From contig CM066916.1 in assembly GCA_033964015.1 (NCBI GenBank), positions 16,780,501-16,844,500 of the forward strand: a stretch of DNA of 64,000 nt, read 5' to 3'. The DNA comes from Scolanthus callimorphus. Its lineage: Eukaryota; Cnidaria; Anthozoa; Actiniaria; Edwardsiidae. This document shows positions 32,800-44,212 of the stretch, in pieces. Under the pieces are notes generated by a model. The model was not told the origin of the DNA, ran no database searches, and was given only the letters and a program-made list of their open reading frames with translations. Positions within the stretch are counted from its first letter, which is position 1; each line of letters opens with the position of its first letter. The translations under genes were made by a program, and so were the position numbers.

Positions 32800-34053
32800 C
32801 CCTTGACTACTGAAGTATTTTCCCTGAAATCTTTCTTTTTTTGGGGGCAAACAGACCAGAACAGACACACCCTTCCGTTGGTGGAAAGCCCTCGCACAGG
32901 TTACACATTGAAAAAATACCACAAAATACAACCAAAATTCCACTCAGAAGAGGCCATAGGACATCATTAAGTCTATTATGGACAATACATTTTGTGCTGT
33001 GCTTAAGAAAGAAGTATGGCTGACAGGTTTAATTCACTTTTTCCACTGTTCTTCTGAGAGCTGTTGAAAAATTTTGGTGAAAGAAACCCTGGCTCCTTTC
33101 TAGTGGAATCTTTTTGCTCAGCACAGAATTCGGTTGAATCTGTGTTCGAGACATAAAAAGCAAGCAGCTGAGAGTAGTCTAGCTTTTAAATGTCGCAGGG
33201 CAAAAAGACTTATGTAAATCTTTTGTCTAACCTGTCAATACAAAGGGGAACCGCTGTGAAATTTCATTGGTTTACCACAGCTAATCCCGAGCACTAGGGT
33301 TTTGCGTTGCCTTGTTGTTCAGTCCCTTCACATTTCAAAGCGCCCTATTTTCCTTGAATATACACTTGCAGAGGAGAAACTTCACGTCAGAGCTAAGGAT
33401 TAAAGGTACTTTTAAGTTAAACCTGTGGGTTGTTGATTGTGTTTGATTTAGTCTAGAAATTAATGCGAAAAAATGGCTGCTTGTGCTCAGTCTAGCGTGT
33501 GATTTTGCATGCCCAAAATTGTGTGTTGTTTTGTGAAATTATGTGGTTGTTTCTTTGAGAAATCCGAGCCTCTGGTCCACTCAGCCTCTCTCGTCAGTAG
33601 AAAAATCACTCTTTTACACAATTTATCAGATCAAGTATCAACAGAAACATATAAGTGAGTTGAAACGTGTAACAAACATACATTACTTTAGTGCCAAGCT
33701 GCGGAATATTCGCAGAAGAAACAATTGAACAGATTTTGAAAATAATGTTGTTGCAAGACTTCAGGATGTTAATTGTTAGTATTTTATCACTTACCAATGT
33801 TGCTCTACTTTAAATGAGGGAAAAATGAAATATTATGAAGAGAAAACCTACTTGGGTTAGCAGTAGAGAGTTCATTATTGACCAATTAATATGGTCATAA
33901 ATTCATCTTGAATAATCCACAGCTTGGTTCGCCGTTACATGTTTCAACTAAGTTATAAGTTTCTGCTATCAATTTGCTGTGATTTTGATAGTAGAGCCTT
34001 CCAAGTTCCTGCATGTAGCAATGGCCGGTTTTGGCCTGTTCAGTAGTCAAGGG
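32800..34053. mobile_element. piggyBac-like non-autonomous element
   Basis: Flanked by TTAA on both sides (32796-32799, 34054-34057), with 15-bp TIRs CCCTTGACTACTGAA and its complement. TTAA duplication and CCC ends are the piggyBac signature. Inside I see no transposase frame, so it is a non-autonomous 1.25-kb derivative. Confidence 0.75.
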
Positions 34054-34057
34054 TTAA

Positions 34058-35930
34058 GCAGCCACTTGGCTTGGCAGTCCTGAGGTAGCACTGTGTATTA
34101 AGGAATGTCATAGAGTGGGAGGCAAAGGCCTCTGAGGAGAAGAACAACAGGAACCCTTGACATGGTAAAGGACACTCTTATATGAAGGACCTGCCTTAAA
34201 GGGTAGACCAGTAGGGAGAGAGAGAGACTATAATAAGAAAGACATTTTGGCAACAAAGCAGAAGGAAAAGCAGTTTAGTAAAGCACAAGATCTTACACTG
34301 AACCATGTTGCTAAAAAAGAAGAAAACATTTTTGTGATTGACCCTCTTTGAATAAGGGTGAATTGAAAATAGATTTTGAAGCATTTCAATCAGCTTCATG
34401 TCAAGGGAAACATTACTTATTCTATGATACAGAAGCACAATGATGCAAGTATGCTCAGTGTGGGGATAATACCAGAAAATCTAAAAGCACATGGATTGAG
34501 TTATTTTTCAATGTCATAGACTAAAATGTACTGTATGTGTGTGGTTTTCTTTGTAAATGTATGGTACGGTAGAAGTTTCTGATTTTAAGCATGACCTGAA
34601 AAAGTCTCAATTTACCTGAACGTTTCCATACAAACTGTATTTTTATTTGGAAATTCAAGAAGGGAGGGGAGGGGAGGGAATATTTTCTGGAACCACAAAT
34701 TGGTCTTCTCAATTTAGGTGCAAGTCTTGCCTGAGATAATAAAGTATTCACAGCTGGAAATTAAGAAAAAAGAATGGTTTCAATCATTTTTATTTTTATT
34801 TTACAGACCGACTAGGCAAGAATGTAACTGAGAAAATTCAGTCCCAAATGATAAAAGTTTAGTTGCAAAAGTGACTTATACGTGTACAATTTCCAGCCCT
34901 GGTATACATGTAGGCAGCATACCACTACAGTACAGTAAATCTCTAGAGTTACTGTACAGCAACACCCAACCTTGAATAAGTACCCATAAATTGGTGCCCC
35001 TCCCCTTGATAAATGAAAAGCTGATATTTCTCTAGAGCGAATAAGTGTAGAATTTATAGTCCTTTGTATGATAAATTGTGTGTTTCCCTACGGAAGGGAT
35101 TGGAAATTCCAGAGGGGTGGGGGGTCAATTACCTGATCTTTTCCATACAAACACTGTATTTTTCTTCGGAAATTCCAGAGGGGAGGGGGGGGGTCATTTC
35201 TCAACACCCTTCCGTCAGGATCAACTAATTAATGACTCTCATGAAGCTAAGACTAGGACTGACAAACTTGGAACTTGTTGATAGTTAGTCAGGAGATTTT
35301 TCCTATATTTTTCAGGCTTTTTTCGAAGTGTAGCGTTTCCCGCCATGTCGGCAACCATGTTGAAAGCCTTTGTTTACCCAATTCAGGTCATGTGACTTCG
35401 TAGCGAAAGAGTTCTATTGTTTTAGGAGTATTTTTGTTTTAGTTTCTTGTAAGTAAGTGATGGGCAATCCCCAATTCTTTCAATGTGAATATAGCAAAAT
35501 ATTCCGAACCTCTCGACCAATCAGTGCGCAGAATCGTTTTAGTAATTATACTAATATTAATTATGGGCTTTTCAAACAAATAATCTAGATTTTGAATTAC
35601 CTCTCACCACTTTCCAATATAAAAGTGCCATTTAGTGCCTGACCCAAGGATTTATGGTAGTTTTTGGTGTGTTAAAATAAACTTAATTACTTTGCGAGTG
35701 GTTTCTAATTCAGGCTTCAGTGGGTAGGTTTATCAGTTAATACGTGTAGAAATTGATTCTCATGATAAATTTGCAACGGAAGCATACAATAAAACATGAC
35801 TTAAGTTAATTTCCTGAGAGGAAGTCCAGAATGTCGAACATTTAGGCGAGGAAAACCCGCAATAAAACGAGGAAGTCGGCTAGTTTAACGCCAACAACAT
35901 CTTCGCTTTACCAAAAAGAAACAGCTTCCT
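34058..35930. other. No gene; fragments of the GTGTTTCC G-rich MITE
   Basis: 34640-34695 and 35078-35220 are partial copies of the 30902-31066 family; the latter has its left TIR and both GGAAATTCCAGAGGGG repeats but lacks the right TIR. The remainder is AT-rich and featureless. Confidence 0.5.
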
Positions 35931-36040
35931 GCTAGCAGAGGCCTCTCTCTTTTCTCTGCATTTGCTGGCTGAGAGTCACGAGAAAAAAGACCCTCAGCCA
36001 GCGAAATGTAGTGTGTAGAGAAAAGAGGCCTCCGCTAGCT
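35931..36040. repeat. Hairpin (about 50-bp arms)
   Basis: GCTAGCAGAGGCCTCT and TTGCTGGCTGAGAGTC pair with GACCCTCAGCCAGC and AGAGGCCTCCGCTAGC around a short A-rich loop. Probably a small foldback repeat. Confidence 0.7.
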
Positions 36041-36107
36041 CGTTCTTTGTGGACTAGGAAATTCTTCCTGCCGATTCAAAAAATCAGCTCGATTCACAAT
36101 GAACAGC

Positions 36108-36900
36108 GAGGCTTACCTTTATCCAGAGCAGCTTCAGTGTTAATCCTGCATGGAACTTGCAAATGTCCTCCTATACAGTATAAACAATTACAAAGTGAGT
36201 TGGACAGCTCGCAGGGCCGCCATTAAGATTTACGTACACGTGCTCTAAACTCTACTCACACAAAATATTATACTTCTCCTACTGATCAAGCCGTATCGAC
36301 CAACGCTTCTGCCGTTAGATGAGAATCAAAACAAAGTTTTATACAATTTCAGTAAGTCCAGCAAAGCAGTTAAGCATGACCGACAAGTTTATGTGACCTC
36401 CTGGTCTTAGACCTACCTTTTCCGTGACATAGTTTCAGCCACGTAGCTTCCTTCAGGTTATTTAGTCCTCGAAAAACTGTGAAAAAGCCACTGTCCTGTT
36501 CTAAACACCTCAGGTTCAAACTCGAAAAAGGTCAAGGCGAAGATAAATTTTCCTTGTTCGCTGCAGCGTGACATGTACGCTAAAGCTTAGTACAATCAAT
36601 AGTACAAGCAGACTGGTGTAGTTGCCGGCTCAAGAAGAAACTCTTTGACTTGTACAGACACTTTTAGTCCCGAAATTTGCGTAGTACGAATCTAGTTGGT
36701 CCTGCAGGTCTTCTGTAGTTGCTTAAAGTAGTTACTTTCTTCATGGTCACGATAGAAGTAACTCAACATTTTAAAATTTGCTCGAGGATTCACCTGGTAC
36801 TGTATTTTAAAAATCTTCTGTAATGACGTCACAGCCACGTGAACCCCTCCCCCCCCCGACCACCCACCCCTCCCCCGTCATACGACCATCTCGACCGACA
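36108..36900 (-). pseudogene. Unknown spliced gene family, copy 3 (decayed)
   Basis: Minus-strand segments align with copy 4: the C-rich GTGACGTCA stretch (36830-36890), an exon-like segment around 36740-36650, CACGGAAAAG|GTAGGT donor near 36411, and GGACATTTGCAAGTTCC...CTGGATAAAG|GTAAGC donor near 36115. Frames are disrupted. Both donors are kept. Confidence 0.35.
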
Positions 36901-37399
36901 CACGCGCGATCCGTATCGCGCCAAAACCACAGTGAAACCAATGCCTCAACACCTTGGTTAGGAAATATTTAGGGGGTTATTGTGTGGCATTTGCCTCATT
37001 TCCATTCACAAGGAACATTGTTTTCAAAGATCTTATTTAAAACGCCTTTCCCATCGTATGCTATGGTGCAAATGTTTCACACCGGTATGCCACCTATCTA
37101 TAAGCTGATAACAAATACTTTAATACCTTAAGTAAACAGGCGTAGTTACAAATTGTTTGAGCACATCTCTCTAAACGTAACTGTTCATTCCACAACGGCA
37201 GAGAATCCGATAATTTTCGTCATTCAAGGAAAATTTAATTCGTGAATTTTTCACGGGTACTTACTAGTACTAGTATAATTCTCTAGATTTTTAGGGTCGC
37301 ATAGAACTGGAAAAAGCTAAAAACTGTCAAAAACAATTTGAGTCCCGACTAATCCGCGAACTTTTGGATTCACGTTCTGCTCGATAAACAAACATGGCA

Positions 37400-38110
37400 A
37401 ACTTTAGCTTACCTTTCTTCCGAGTAGCTTTTTTCTCCGTGTAGAAACAACTTCAGTGTTTATCCTGCTCGGATCTTGGGAATGTCCTGCCATCTCCCTA
37501 TTAACAAAGTGTTATCCAGGTCAGTCTTCTTGATTTTTTCCCAGGAGACGGAGCGAAAAATCTTTCCCGGCAAAACCGGGAAACTTGACGTCCCTGAGTT
37601 TGAACCACGAATGTTGCATGGCTGCCAAATAATTTCTCCAAATCAAACAACAAGAAGCCAAACAACAGGTCGAATGAAAACTCACCTTTTCCGTGCCGTA
37701 GTTTTTCTCCTTGAAAAAGTCGCTGTAAGGTTACAGTGTATCTAAAACGCCACAGATTTGTCAAAAGAAACCCCGAAGAATGGAGAATGACCAGTTACAA
37801 CTTTACAACTTCGCCAGAAACTCTCACTTGTCCGCCTTCTTTTTGAACAAGATGAAACTTTCTTGACACATTTGCGTAGTACGTTTCTAGTTGGTTCTCC
37901 AGTCGCTTGCAGTAGTATTTTATTCATTGGCGGCGATCGGAAAACTGAATAATCAGTGATAAAGCATAATATTTGCCGTATTTGGGTTCACTGTAATGTG
38001 ACGTCACTTTCACGTGAGCATCCCCCTGACCACCCAATCTCCTCCCCCTGACCACCAACTCCCCTCCCCCCTCATTTTGAGTTTGTTTCGCCCGGCTCCA
38101 CCTTGTGACA
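37400..38110 (-). pseudogene. Unknown spliced gene family, copy 4 (best preserved)
   Basis: Minus strand, 5' to 3': C-rich stretch at 38010-38110 with GTGACGTCAC; exon-like segment near 37935-37800 with CRLENQLETYYANVSRKF and VQKEGGQVRVSGEVVKL; exon near 37730-37685 ending GEKLRHGK with donor AAAAG|GTGAG; exon near 37500-37407 reading MAGHSQDPSRINTEVV then RRKKLLGRK with donor AAAG|GTAAGC. This copy has open frames through each segment. No known domain is visible. A following last exon was not found close by, so its function and completeness are open. Confidence 0.4.
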
Positions 38111-38331
38111 TCACGGCCGCGCGACTGCGAACCTGGCGAAGGCGACTTTTAAAAATCAGGAGATGGCTGCGAAAGAGGCGGGCTTCACAGACACGCGCGG
38201 AAAATTCTGCTTGACGTTGAAAATAATTTCGACCTCTTTGCGTTCCTTTGCGTTATTCAAGGAATTGGGTACCATGTGGATTTTATATCGTACACTCTAT
38301 TTGCGATCATTTTGACGCTTTTTTCTTAGGT

Positions 38332-38378
38332 ATGGTGCTCCGCTCTGCTGCCTTCGGCCGCTAAGGAGCTCCGCTAAA
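38332..38378. repeat. Block-end hairpin
   Basis: GGTGCTCCGCT...GCCTTCGGCCGC...GGAGCTCCGCT, the same hairpin as 29808-29856 at the equivalent edge of another block. Confidence 0.6.
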
Positions 38379-38449
38379 AAGTGATATAAATTGTATATAA
38401 TATATAATAAAATTTGATAAAAAAAATCTAGAGAATAGTGGATATATCA

Positions 38450-39165
38450 AAAACTATCAAAGACGCTGGGAGGTAAAGAGCTATATGCTCGAATTCTTTT
38501 GGGAAATTTGTTCCTAATTTGAGCTCCTTTATATTTGAATTTTTTTTCTGTCCCATAGTTAGTTTTCTGGAGAGGTAACTGGAATCCAGAGAAAGAACCT
38601 CTAGTGTCATAATGGAATGCATTGTTGGAAAATTTGGTCTAAAGATGTTCGGGGGCTAGGCCATTATTGATTTGAACATTTCCGTGGCTAGCAGCATTAG
38701 CCTACGAATAGAAAATTTGTCCCAACCCAACTCATTTAACAGGCTCCGAGCTAGAGTCGTAGTTCGAAAATGTTACGATTCTAGCTGCACGATTTTGTAG
38801 CTTTAGCAATTTTGATGATAACTCAGCCCAAGCCCTTCCCATGCTACACTGCAATAGTCAAAATATGGTTGTATCAATGACCGGTACATTGTGTGAAGAG
38901 TTGAGGGTGGGTGGGGGGGGGGGGGGGGGGGGACAAACTGTCGTACCCTTTTCATAGCTCCTATTGCACTCGACAGTTTCTTAGAGGTCTCCTCCACATG
39001 CTTTGACCAATTGAGAATTTCATCAATATAAACACCCAGTGACTTTTCTGATTTTACTCGTGGAATGTTAGCACCACCAATAGTGAGTGATGGGCAAAGC
39101 ACACGGGAAGACCTCTGTCTGGATCCAACAATTAATAATTGAGATTTAGTTTCATTATATTCGAA
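38450..39165 (-). pseudogene. LINE (CR1/L2-type) reverse transcriptase C-terminal relic
   Basis: Minus strand: NETKSQLLIVGSRQ, KSEKSLGVYIDEILNWSKHV, SAIGAMKRV, SLIQPYFDYCSVAWEGLG, then after a frameshift LLKLQNRAARIVTFSNYD and, after stops, LGWDKFSIRRLMLL-like and FPKEF-type pieces. This order is the C-terminal end of non-LTR retrotransposon pol proteins. A 20-base G run (38913-38932) reads as proline codons inside it. Truncated at the 5' end, as LINE copies usually are. Confidence 0.85.
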
Positions 39166-39312
39166 CTTGAACGTAATTTCCCATTTAAATAATGGAAAGA
39201 AATACGACAGATATCAAACCAACCCAAAACAAATGCTGATATAATGAGGCTTAAAAAAAACAGAAAAAGTGCTCGACAACGGGGGAGTTTAATGGAAACT
39301 GAAGCTTAATGC

Positions 39313-39787
39313 TTAAATGCTGAGATAACGAGTCTCAAACCTTTGCCAATAATCTAGATATTTCAGAAGGTAAAAGTATTCACCGTGGCGTCTCATCGCG
39401 GCGAACCCGGCGAACTGGTCCGTGCCAAACTCGACCGTGAGGTGCACTATCCTATCATATCGCTCCTGTAATCCTCTTTTTGGCCTTCCTAGATCGGACG
39501 ATAGTGGAAAATAATGTCTTACTACATGTAAAGTTTAAAATGCAAGACTTTCCCTAAAAAAACATCTTCATTAGCCACGAAGTCTTACCTCTTGTTCGAT
39601 CCTCTCTATCGTCCCATCTAGAAAATTCGAAAGTTCTTCTATCCAGGCGTGGACCTGGGTATCGTTTATTTCAACGATCCGTCGTTGGGTATTCTGATAT
39701 TAAAAATAAAAAACAAGCGTAAAAATAACTTCCAGCAAATATAGCATACATAAAAACCTCACTGCCGGTGGTTGTAGAATCTGCCAT
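39313..39787 (-). CDS. Three-exon 95-residue protein, unknown function
   Basis: Exon 1 39787-39758 (MADSTTTGSE), donor GAG|GTTTTT; exon 2 39693-39589, acceptor TTTTTAATATCAG, donor GAG|GTAAGA; exon 3 39465-39313, acceptor GATTACAG, ending RFETRYLSI and TAA. Both introns (64 and 123 bp) are phase 0, and the three exons join into one frame without a stop. ATTAAA, a weak polyadenylation signal, follows at 39293-39288. Exon 2 is a charged helix (VHAWIEELSNFLDGTIERIE) and exon 3 has GTDQFAGFAAMRRHGEYFY. No signal peptide, membrane segment or known motif. It is the best host-gene candidate in the window; expression is untested. Confidence 0.55.
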
Positions 39788-40216
39788 ATTGAAGGTGCGA
39801 AAGAATGTTTTGCTGGAGGATCCCTGTGTTATTACTGAAAAAAGTCTGAACAGGAGGGCCTGTGCGAGTAACCAGAATGCATAGCGCATATCGATCAAAA
39901 ATGGCGGAATCATTGAAGCATTCAATTTATCGCTGACTCGTCGAATACTCGTCTAGTCGAATGTTTTTAAAATATAAAAGGATACACTCACGTGTGTATT
40001 GACAGAAAATTCGGCTACGACTTAAATAGAAGAGGTGGTAATCTGCGCTCGTCGACAAATTTGAAGATGGACCAGGTACTAATGTTAAACCAATAAATTC
40101 AGCTAAGCTTAAGCTTAATTTTACCTGTGAGTGTAAACTTATTTTAATAAATTACAGTCAAAAGATATGAAGCGTGCCCCCTAGTTATGATTCAATTCAT
40201 TATACCATTATTCAAT
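39788..40216. other. Upstream region of the three-exon gene
   Basis: No coding feature. A possible upstream ATG in CCGCCATTTTTGATCG context opens into the same minus-strand frame region (39925), but it would add a hydrophobic stretch before MADS and is less likely as the start. Confidence 0.4.
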
Positions 40217-41629
40217 TCATTATTCAATCCAAAAATGCAATTTTCAATGCAACGTGCATGGGTTTTTGGGGGTTTTAAAGATACATGAAGCGTGCCCCCC
40301 TAGAGTTGAATATCAATTCATTACAAGAAAACAGCCCGTCACTTCGTGACGCTAGAAGACTCAAACTGAGTCTCCTTTTCCTTAAACTGCTGATTTACAT
40401 TACTAATGAGTCCTCCCTTTCTAAAACTGCTGATTGACATTAACAATGACCTCCCTTTTTGTTTGTTTGTTTTGCACCATGTCCATGGTCTCCACTTCCA
40501 GCTCTAAAATTTGTCTAATACTAAGAACCCGCTAAAATTGAAAACGCAAGCCCTAATTACAGAAAAACCATTTGACTTCGGAATTGTTTGTATGCTTATC
40601 AGTAAGGGAAGAGAAGAAACAGGTAAAGTTAAATTGTTCTAAGAAATTTCTTAGTTTATCATAGGAATATTTAGAGATTATCATTCATGACTTTAGCACG
40701 CGCTCTGTATGTAGGCAGTGCCGTGGTAAGTTTGTTCAAACTTGAATGAAATTTTTCTCAGTTCAAAACTTTCTCGAATTAGAGTTATCCTACACACAAA
40801 TGTAAGTAATCTGTAATAGAACCATTTAGGTTTGAATGTCTATGGTGCTTTGGGCTAAGGGAATTGAGTTGTTTTTTTAGTTTATGTGGAAGATTTCAAC
40901 ATGGCCGCGATGGGCGGCTTTGTTCCCCGCTGAAAAAATCGCTTGAATTAGAACTTAGCCAAAGGTGAATCTTTTCCAACAAAAGCACGCCCACTGGAGA
41001 GATTTCCTCCTTCTCGTCGGGTTTGTGTCCTTCGTTTTGCGATACAGCGTCAGGATTTATACTTAGAGAATATTATTCCTGGCTTTGCTTTGTGTAAATA
41101 TGTCATTTCGCCTTAGCACGCGCCCAGGAAAGCATGGCAGCAGTGTACGTTTGTTCAGGCTGAATGAAAATTTTTCCCAGCTTAAAGCTTTCGAATAAGA
41201 ATTATCGCTGCACATTCCTGCAAGTAATCTGTGACAGAAATATTTAGGTTTGGATGACTATGGTGCTTTCGGCTGTGCGAAGTGAGTTCTTTTTTAGTTT
41301 CTGTGAGAGATTTCAAATTGGCGGCGATGGCAGCTTTGTCACTCGCTTAAGAAATCGCTTGAATTAGAACTTAGCCCTGGGCGAATCTTTTCCAACCAAA
41401 ACACGTCCACTGTCGAGATTTCCACCTTCTCTTCAGGATTGTGAACTTCGTTTGACGGCACAGCTTCAGGGCCAGGCGGAGTGAGTGCGGACGATTTAGC
41501 CAATTAGAAACGTTGCGCAGACAACCCGATTATAATAGTATAGATACCGTTATTGACTTCATTATTCAATCCAACAATGCAATTTTCAATGCGACGTGCA
41601 TGGGTTTTGGGGGTTTTTAAATTTTGCTA
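40217..41629. repeat. Direct repeats flanking a ~420-bp tandem duplication
   Basis: CATTATTCAATCCAAAAATG...GTGCATGGGTTTTTGGGGG at 40217-40276 recurs at 41569-41629. Between them, 40695-41055 and 41114-41475 are two diverged copies of a segment starting TTAGCACGCGC and containing ATCGCTTGAATTAGAACTTA; an inverted piece is at 24124-24215. Non-coding as far as I can see. Confidence 0.65.
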
Positions 41630-41631
41630 TC

Positions 41632-41711
41632 CCTTAGGGGTGATTTTTTTAGTTTGTTATCCCTTAGGGATCCTACATAAGTGGTGCTCTATTAACAGAG
41701 CACTTACTATT
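41632..41711. repeat. Left part of a CCCTAAGGGATAG-family repeat
   Basis: GCTATCCCTTAGGGGTGATT and GTTATCCCTTAGGGATCC match the family at 47199-47592 in reverse. The right part resumes at about 42010-42212, with the hairpin+TIR MITE between them. Confidence 0.5.
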
Positions 41712-42000
41712 TAACAATTAGACTACAAGTTTTCTATGAGTCAATATATAGTTAACAAGGTGCGTAGCGCCGAGTTGACTATTTGACTCATAGAAAACGA
41801 GAACGAGTAGTCTAATTGTTTTAGTAGAAACCCACTAGCATACTACCTTCGAGGTTGTCGCTAAAACATATTTATTTTCAAGATTTTAGAAAGTTTTGCG
41901 CTAGCATTTTCGGTACTCACTATCTATCATGTAATAGATAGTGGATAGTGGAGCCAATCAGATTGCAGGATTCATGATAGTTTGCGAGTGGGTTTCTACT
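41712..42000 (+). mobile_element. Hairpin+TIR MITE, copy 2
   Basis: Hairpin at 41712-41822 (TAACAATTAGACTACAAG and TTTTCTATGAGTCAA pair with TTGACTCATAGAAAA and GAGTAGTCTAATTGTT), then TIRs AGTAGAAACCC and GGGTTTCTACT ending at 42000. The interior CCAATCAGATTGCAGGATTC corresponds to CCAATCAGAACGCAGCATT of copy 1. Same layout and orientation as copies 1 and 3, but with different TIR bases. Confidence 0.7.
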
Positions 42001-42009
42001 TATACTTTT

Positions 42010-42212
42010 TTTTACTAATCTCAGATAGGAAGTTTCATAGTTCCTGTTTATGTAAGCTAAAATCCCCCTAAAATCACTTGTTAACAATTTGAAAATATAT
42101 CATTCTTCAGATTGCTATCTCTAAGGTTTTAATTTTTATTGACCACATCCATTTGCTATTCCTTAGGGTTAAAGTCAAATTTCCTGACTAGCATTCCCCA
42201 ATTTTGTTATGT
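42010..42212. repeat. Right part of a CCCTAAGGGATAG-family repeat
   Basis: TTTGCTATTCCTTAGGGTTA and TTTCCTGACTAGCATTCCCC match the termini of 47199-47592 in reverse, so an older element was split by the MITE at 41712-42000. Confidence 0.5.
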
Positions 42213-42405
42213 GGAGTACCCACTGGGTTTTTTGTATACAGTCAAATAGCAACAATATGTGGATAGTGACTTCATTATTTCCAAAAGTACAAGCATGTTG
42301 GTCAAATACTTTATGGTAATTTGGTGGCTCCTAAAGGAGCCGTTTGTTTTATGCCTGCATAGCAGGCTAAGCTTGTCTTGGCTGAATCACTTCTTGTCAG
42401 CTCAG

Positions 42406-42783
42406 TCAGCCTTGGAATGACAGCTGCTTTGCGTGAGCGGGACCCATCTGCATGCCAGTAGTTTCCCTAAAGAGCCTCAGAAGGTCTGGCACCTTCTTCT
42501 TTTTCAGCTCATACTCACTAAACTGTGCTGGTGTCAGTGTCAGTGTTGGTGTCAGGTGTGTTCAGGATACATTGGAGCTCCTTTGTGATTCTTAGCACTT
42601 TCTTTGCCACTTCCAGCTTGCTCCACCGTCACAGAACTCCATGTCGTGTTTGTTGCAGGTGTGATTATCATGGTTTGGTCATACCCTGGCCCTAAACCAG
42701 ACAGAGAGACCATGTGCTCTCCCCATGCCTTGACCTTTAAGCAGATAAGCATGATTATGGATACAGTAAAAACAAAACCTACA
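42406..42783 (-). other. Coding-like segments, unknown
   Basis: Two minus-strand stretches. One (42783-42552) has a hydrophobic start VGFVFTVSIIMLICLKVKAW followed by polar sequence ending KGAPMYPEHT. The other (42522-42406), after a possible acceptor CACCAGCACAG, reads FSEYELKKKKVPDLLRLFRE to a TGA. They are in different frames, separated by ACTGACACTGACACC repeats. They may be exons of one gene or chance; I cannot decide. Confidence 0.2.
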
Positions 42784-43513
42784 CACAAGTACCAAAGACC
42801 CCTTTAATAAGTCCAGTTATACACATTTTTCGCGAATAACGTCGTGGAACTTAAAAAGCGTCTATAGAAGGTTGGCTAAAAAAATTCTCACATGCTAATT
42901 GTGCTCTTAAAGGTTACTAAGAACCTTCGCGCACGTCCTCGAAAAAAAATCATACTCGTCCTTAGTTTAATCAAAACATGTCAACCTATATATCGTCGGA
43001 AAGCTTATAAAATGGACTAGCGTGCTATTAGAAAAAGAAGTAACTTTTGTAATAATCATAATTTTTTTAAAGCTTTTATAAAAACCTTTGAGTGTGACAT
43101 TTTCAAGAGCTATCGCTGCAGAGTTCCATAACTTTTGAACTAAGCAAAATTTAAAAAAACGCGGACACGGTTTTTGAGAAACATATTTAAGGATTTAAAC
43201 AATGTGTTGCTTGGGAGTCAAGGTCAAGCAGTTCGGCAACGATAGCTCTTGAAAGTGTCACACCCACATTTTTAATAAAACCTTCAAAAAAATTATATTT
43301 ATTAAAAAGTTATTTCTTTTTGCCATAGCCCGCTAGTAGTATAGGAGGGGCCGAACTACCCTTTTTTTAGGGGGAATACTAATTAGTGAGGGGGAATATA
43401 TAATGAGCTTGATGACGTCATGATCTATGTTTAGCCTTTTTTCGGTCACGTCACTGTCACGCGCGGAAAACGTCTTAGTTCTGATTGGCTTAGCCTACAT
43501 ACACTCTGATTAG
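42784..43513. other. No gene seen
   Basis: AT-rich sequence with an inverted pair near 43095-43110 and 43240-43260 (GAGTGTGACATTTTCAAGAG, GAGCTATCG versus CGATAGCTC TTGAAAGTGTCAC). Its last 17 bases, ACATACACTCTGATTAG, recur in reverse at 54932-54948 and are the left flank of the Polinton-like element. Confidence 0.5.
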
Positions 43514-44212
43514 TTCAAAATACACTCTATTGTTCTCATCGTCTATAAAACCAGAGCTGCAGAGGCTCCGGACCACTTCATTTGAGGGGAAATATATAAT
43601 GAGCTATGTAATGACGTCACATGAAGACACCCCTCCCCATCCTTTTTCAAGCAAGGGGGTACCCCCCTCCCCTATTTCAAACAAGGGGTAACCCCCTCTC
43701 CTTTTTTGAACAAGGGGGCACCCCTCCCCCTCCTTTTTTCAAGTAAGGGAGGTACCCTCCCCCTCCCCCTTCTTTTTTTAATCAAGGGGGATACCCTCCC
43801 CACTCCCCTTCCTAAGACTACTGGGTATCAGGTTACCTATAATTTGGCAGGCGCTACGCCACTGGGGGTATCAGGTTATATCCGGATTAGTAATGACGTC
43901 ATAGGCTATTTTAGTGACAAAAAGCACATACGACTAGTTGAATAGATATATATCGTTCTTTATTATCCATTACATTGTCCCTATTACATAAGATTCTATT
44001 ACATAACATACTACCACTAGCGGTAATTAAATAAACGCTTTATTCCGATCTATACATTGCTTACAGTCTGGTAGTGTTTTCCTATTAACTACTAATTTTC
44101 TTATTTTATATGGAGAAGAACGGTGAGAACGCAAGCGATAGCGTCTCAACGTGGATTTTAGATACGGTCCGTCTTTATTGGCATCGTCATCCAAATAATT
44201 CTTTAAGATATT
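43514..44212 (+). repeat. Polinton-like TIR, left
   Basis: Pairs with 50881-51581 with only scattered differences. From the outside: TATAAAACCAGAGCTGC, a ladder of AAGGGGG/CCCCC blocks (43630-43810), GCGCTACGCCACTGG, the AATAAAG shared polyadenylation region, and the last ~60 codons of the 168-codon gene. Confidence 0.9.

Noticed and set aside
43706..43945. Frames in both TIR arms with repeated LPLLF (also 51151-51390)
   Set aside because: They translate the AAGGGGG ladder of the TIR, identical in both arms; no evidence of coding selection.
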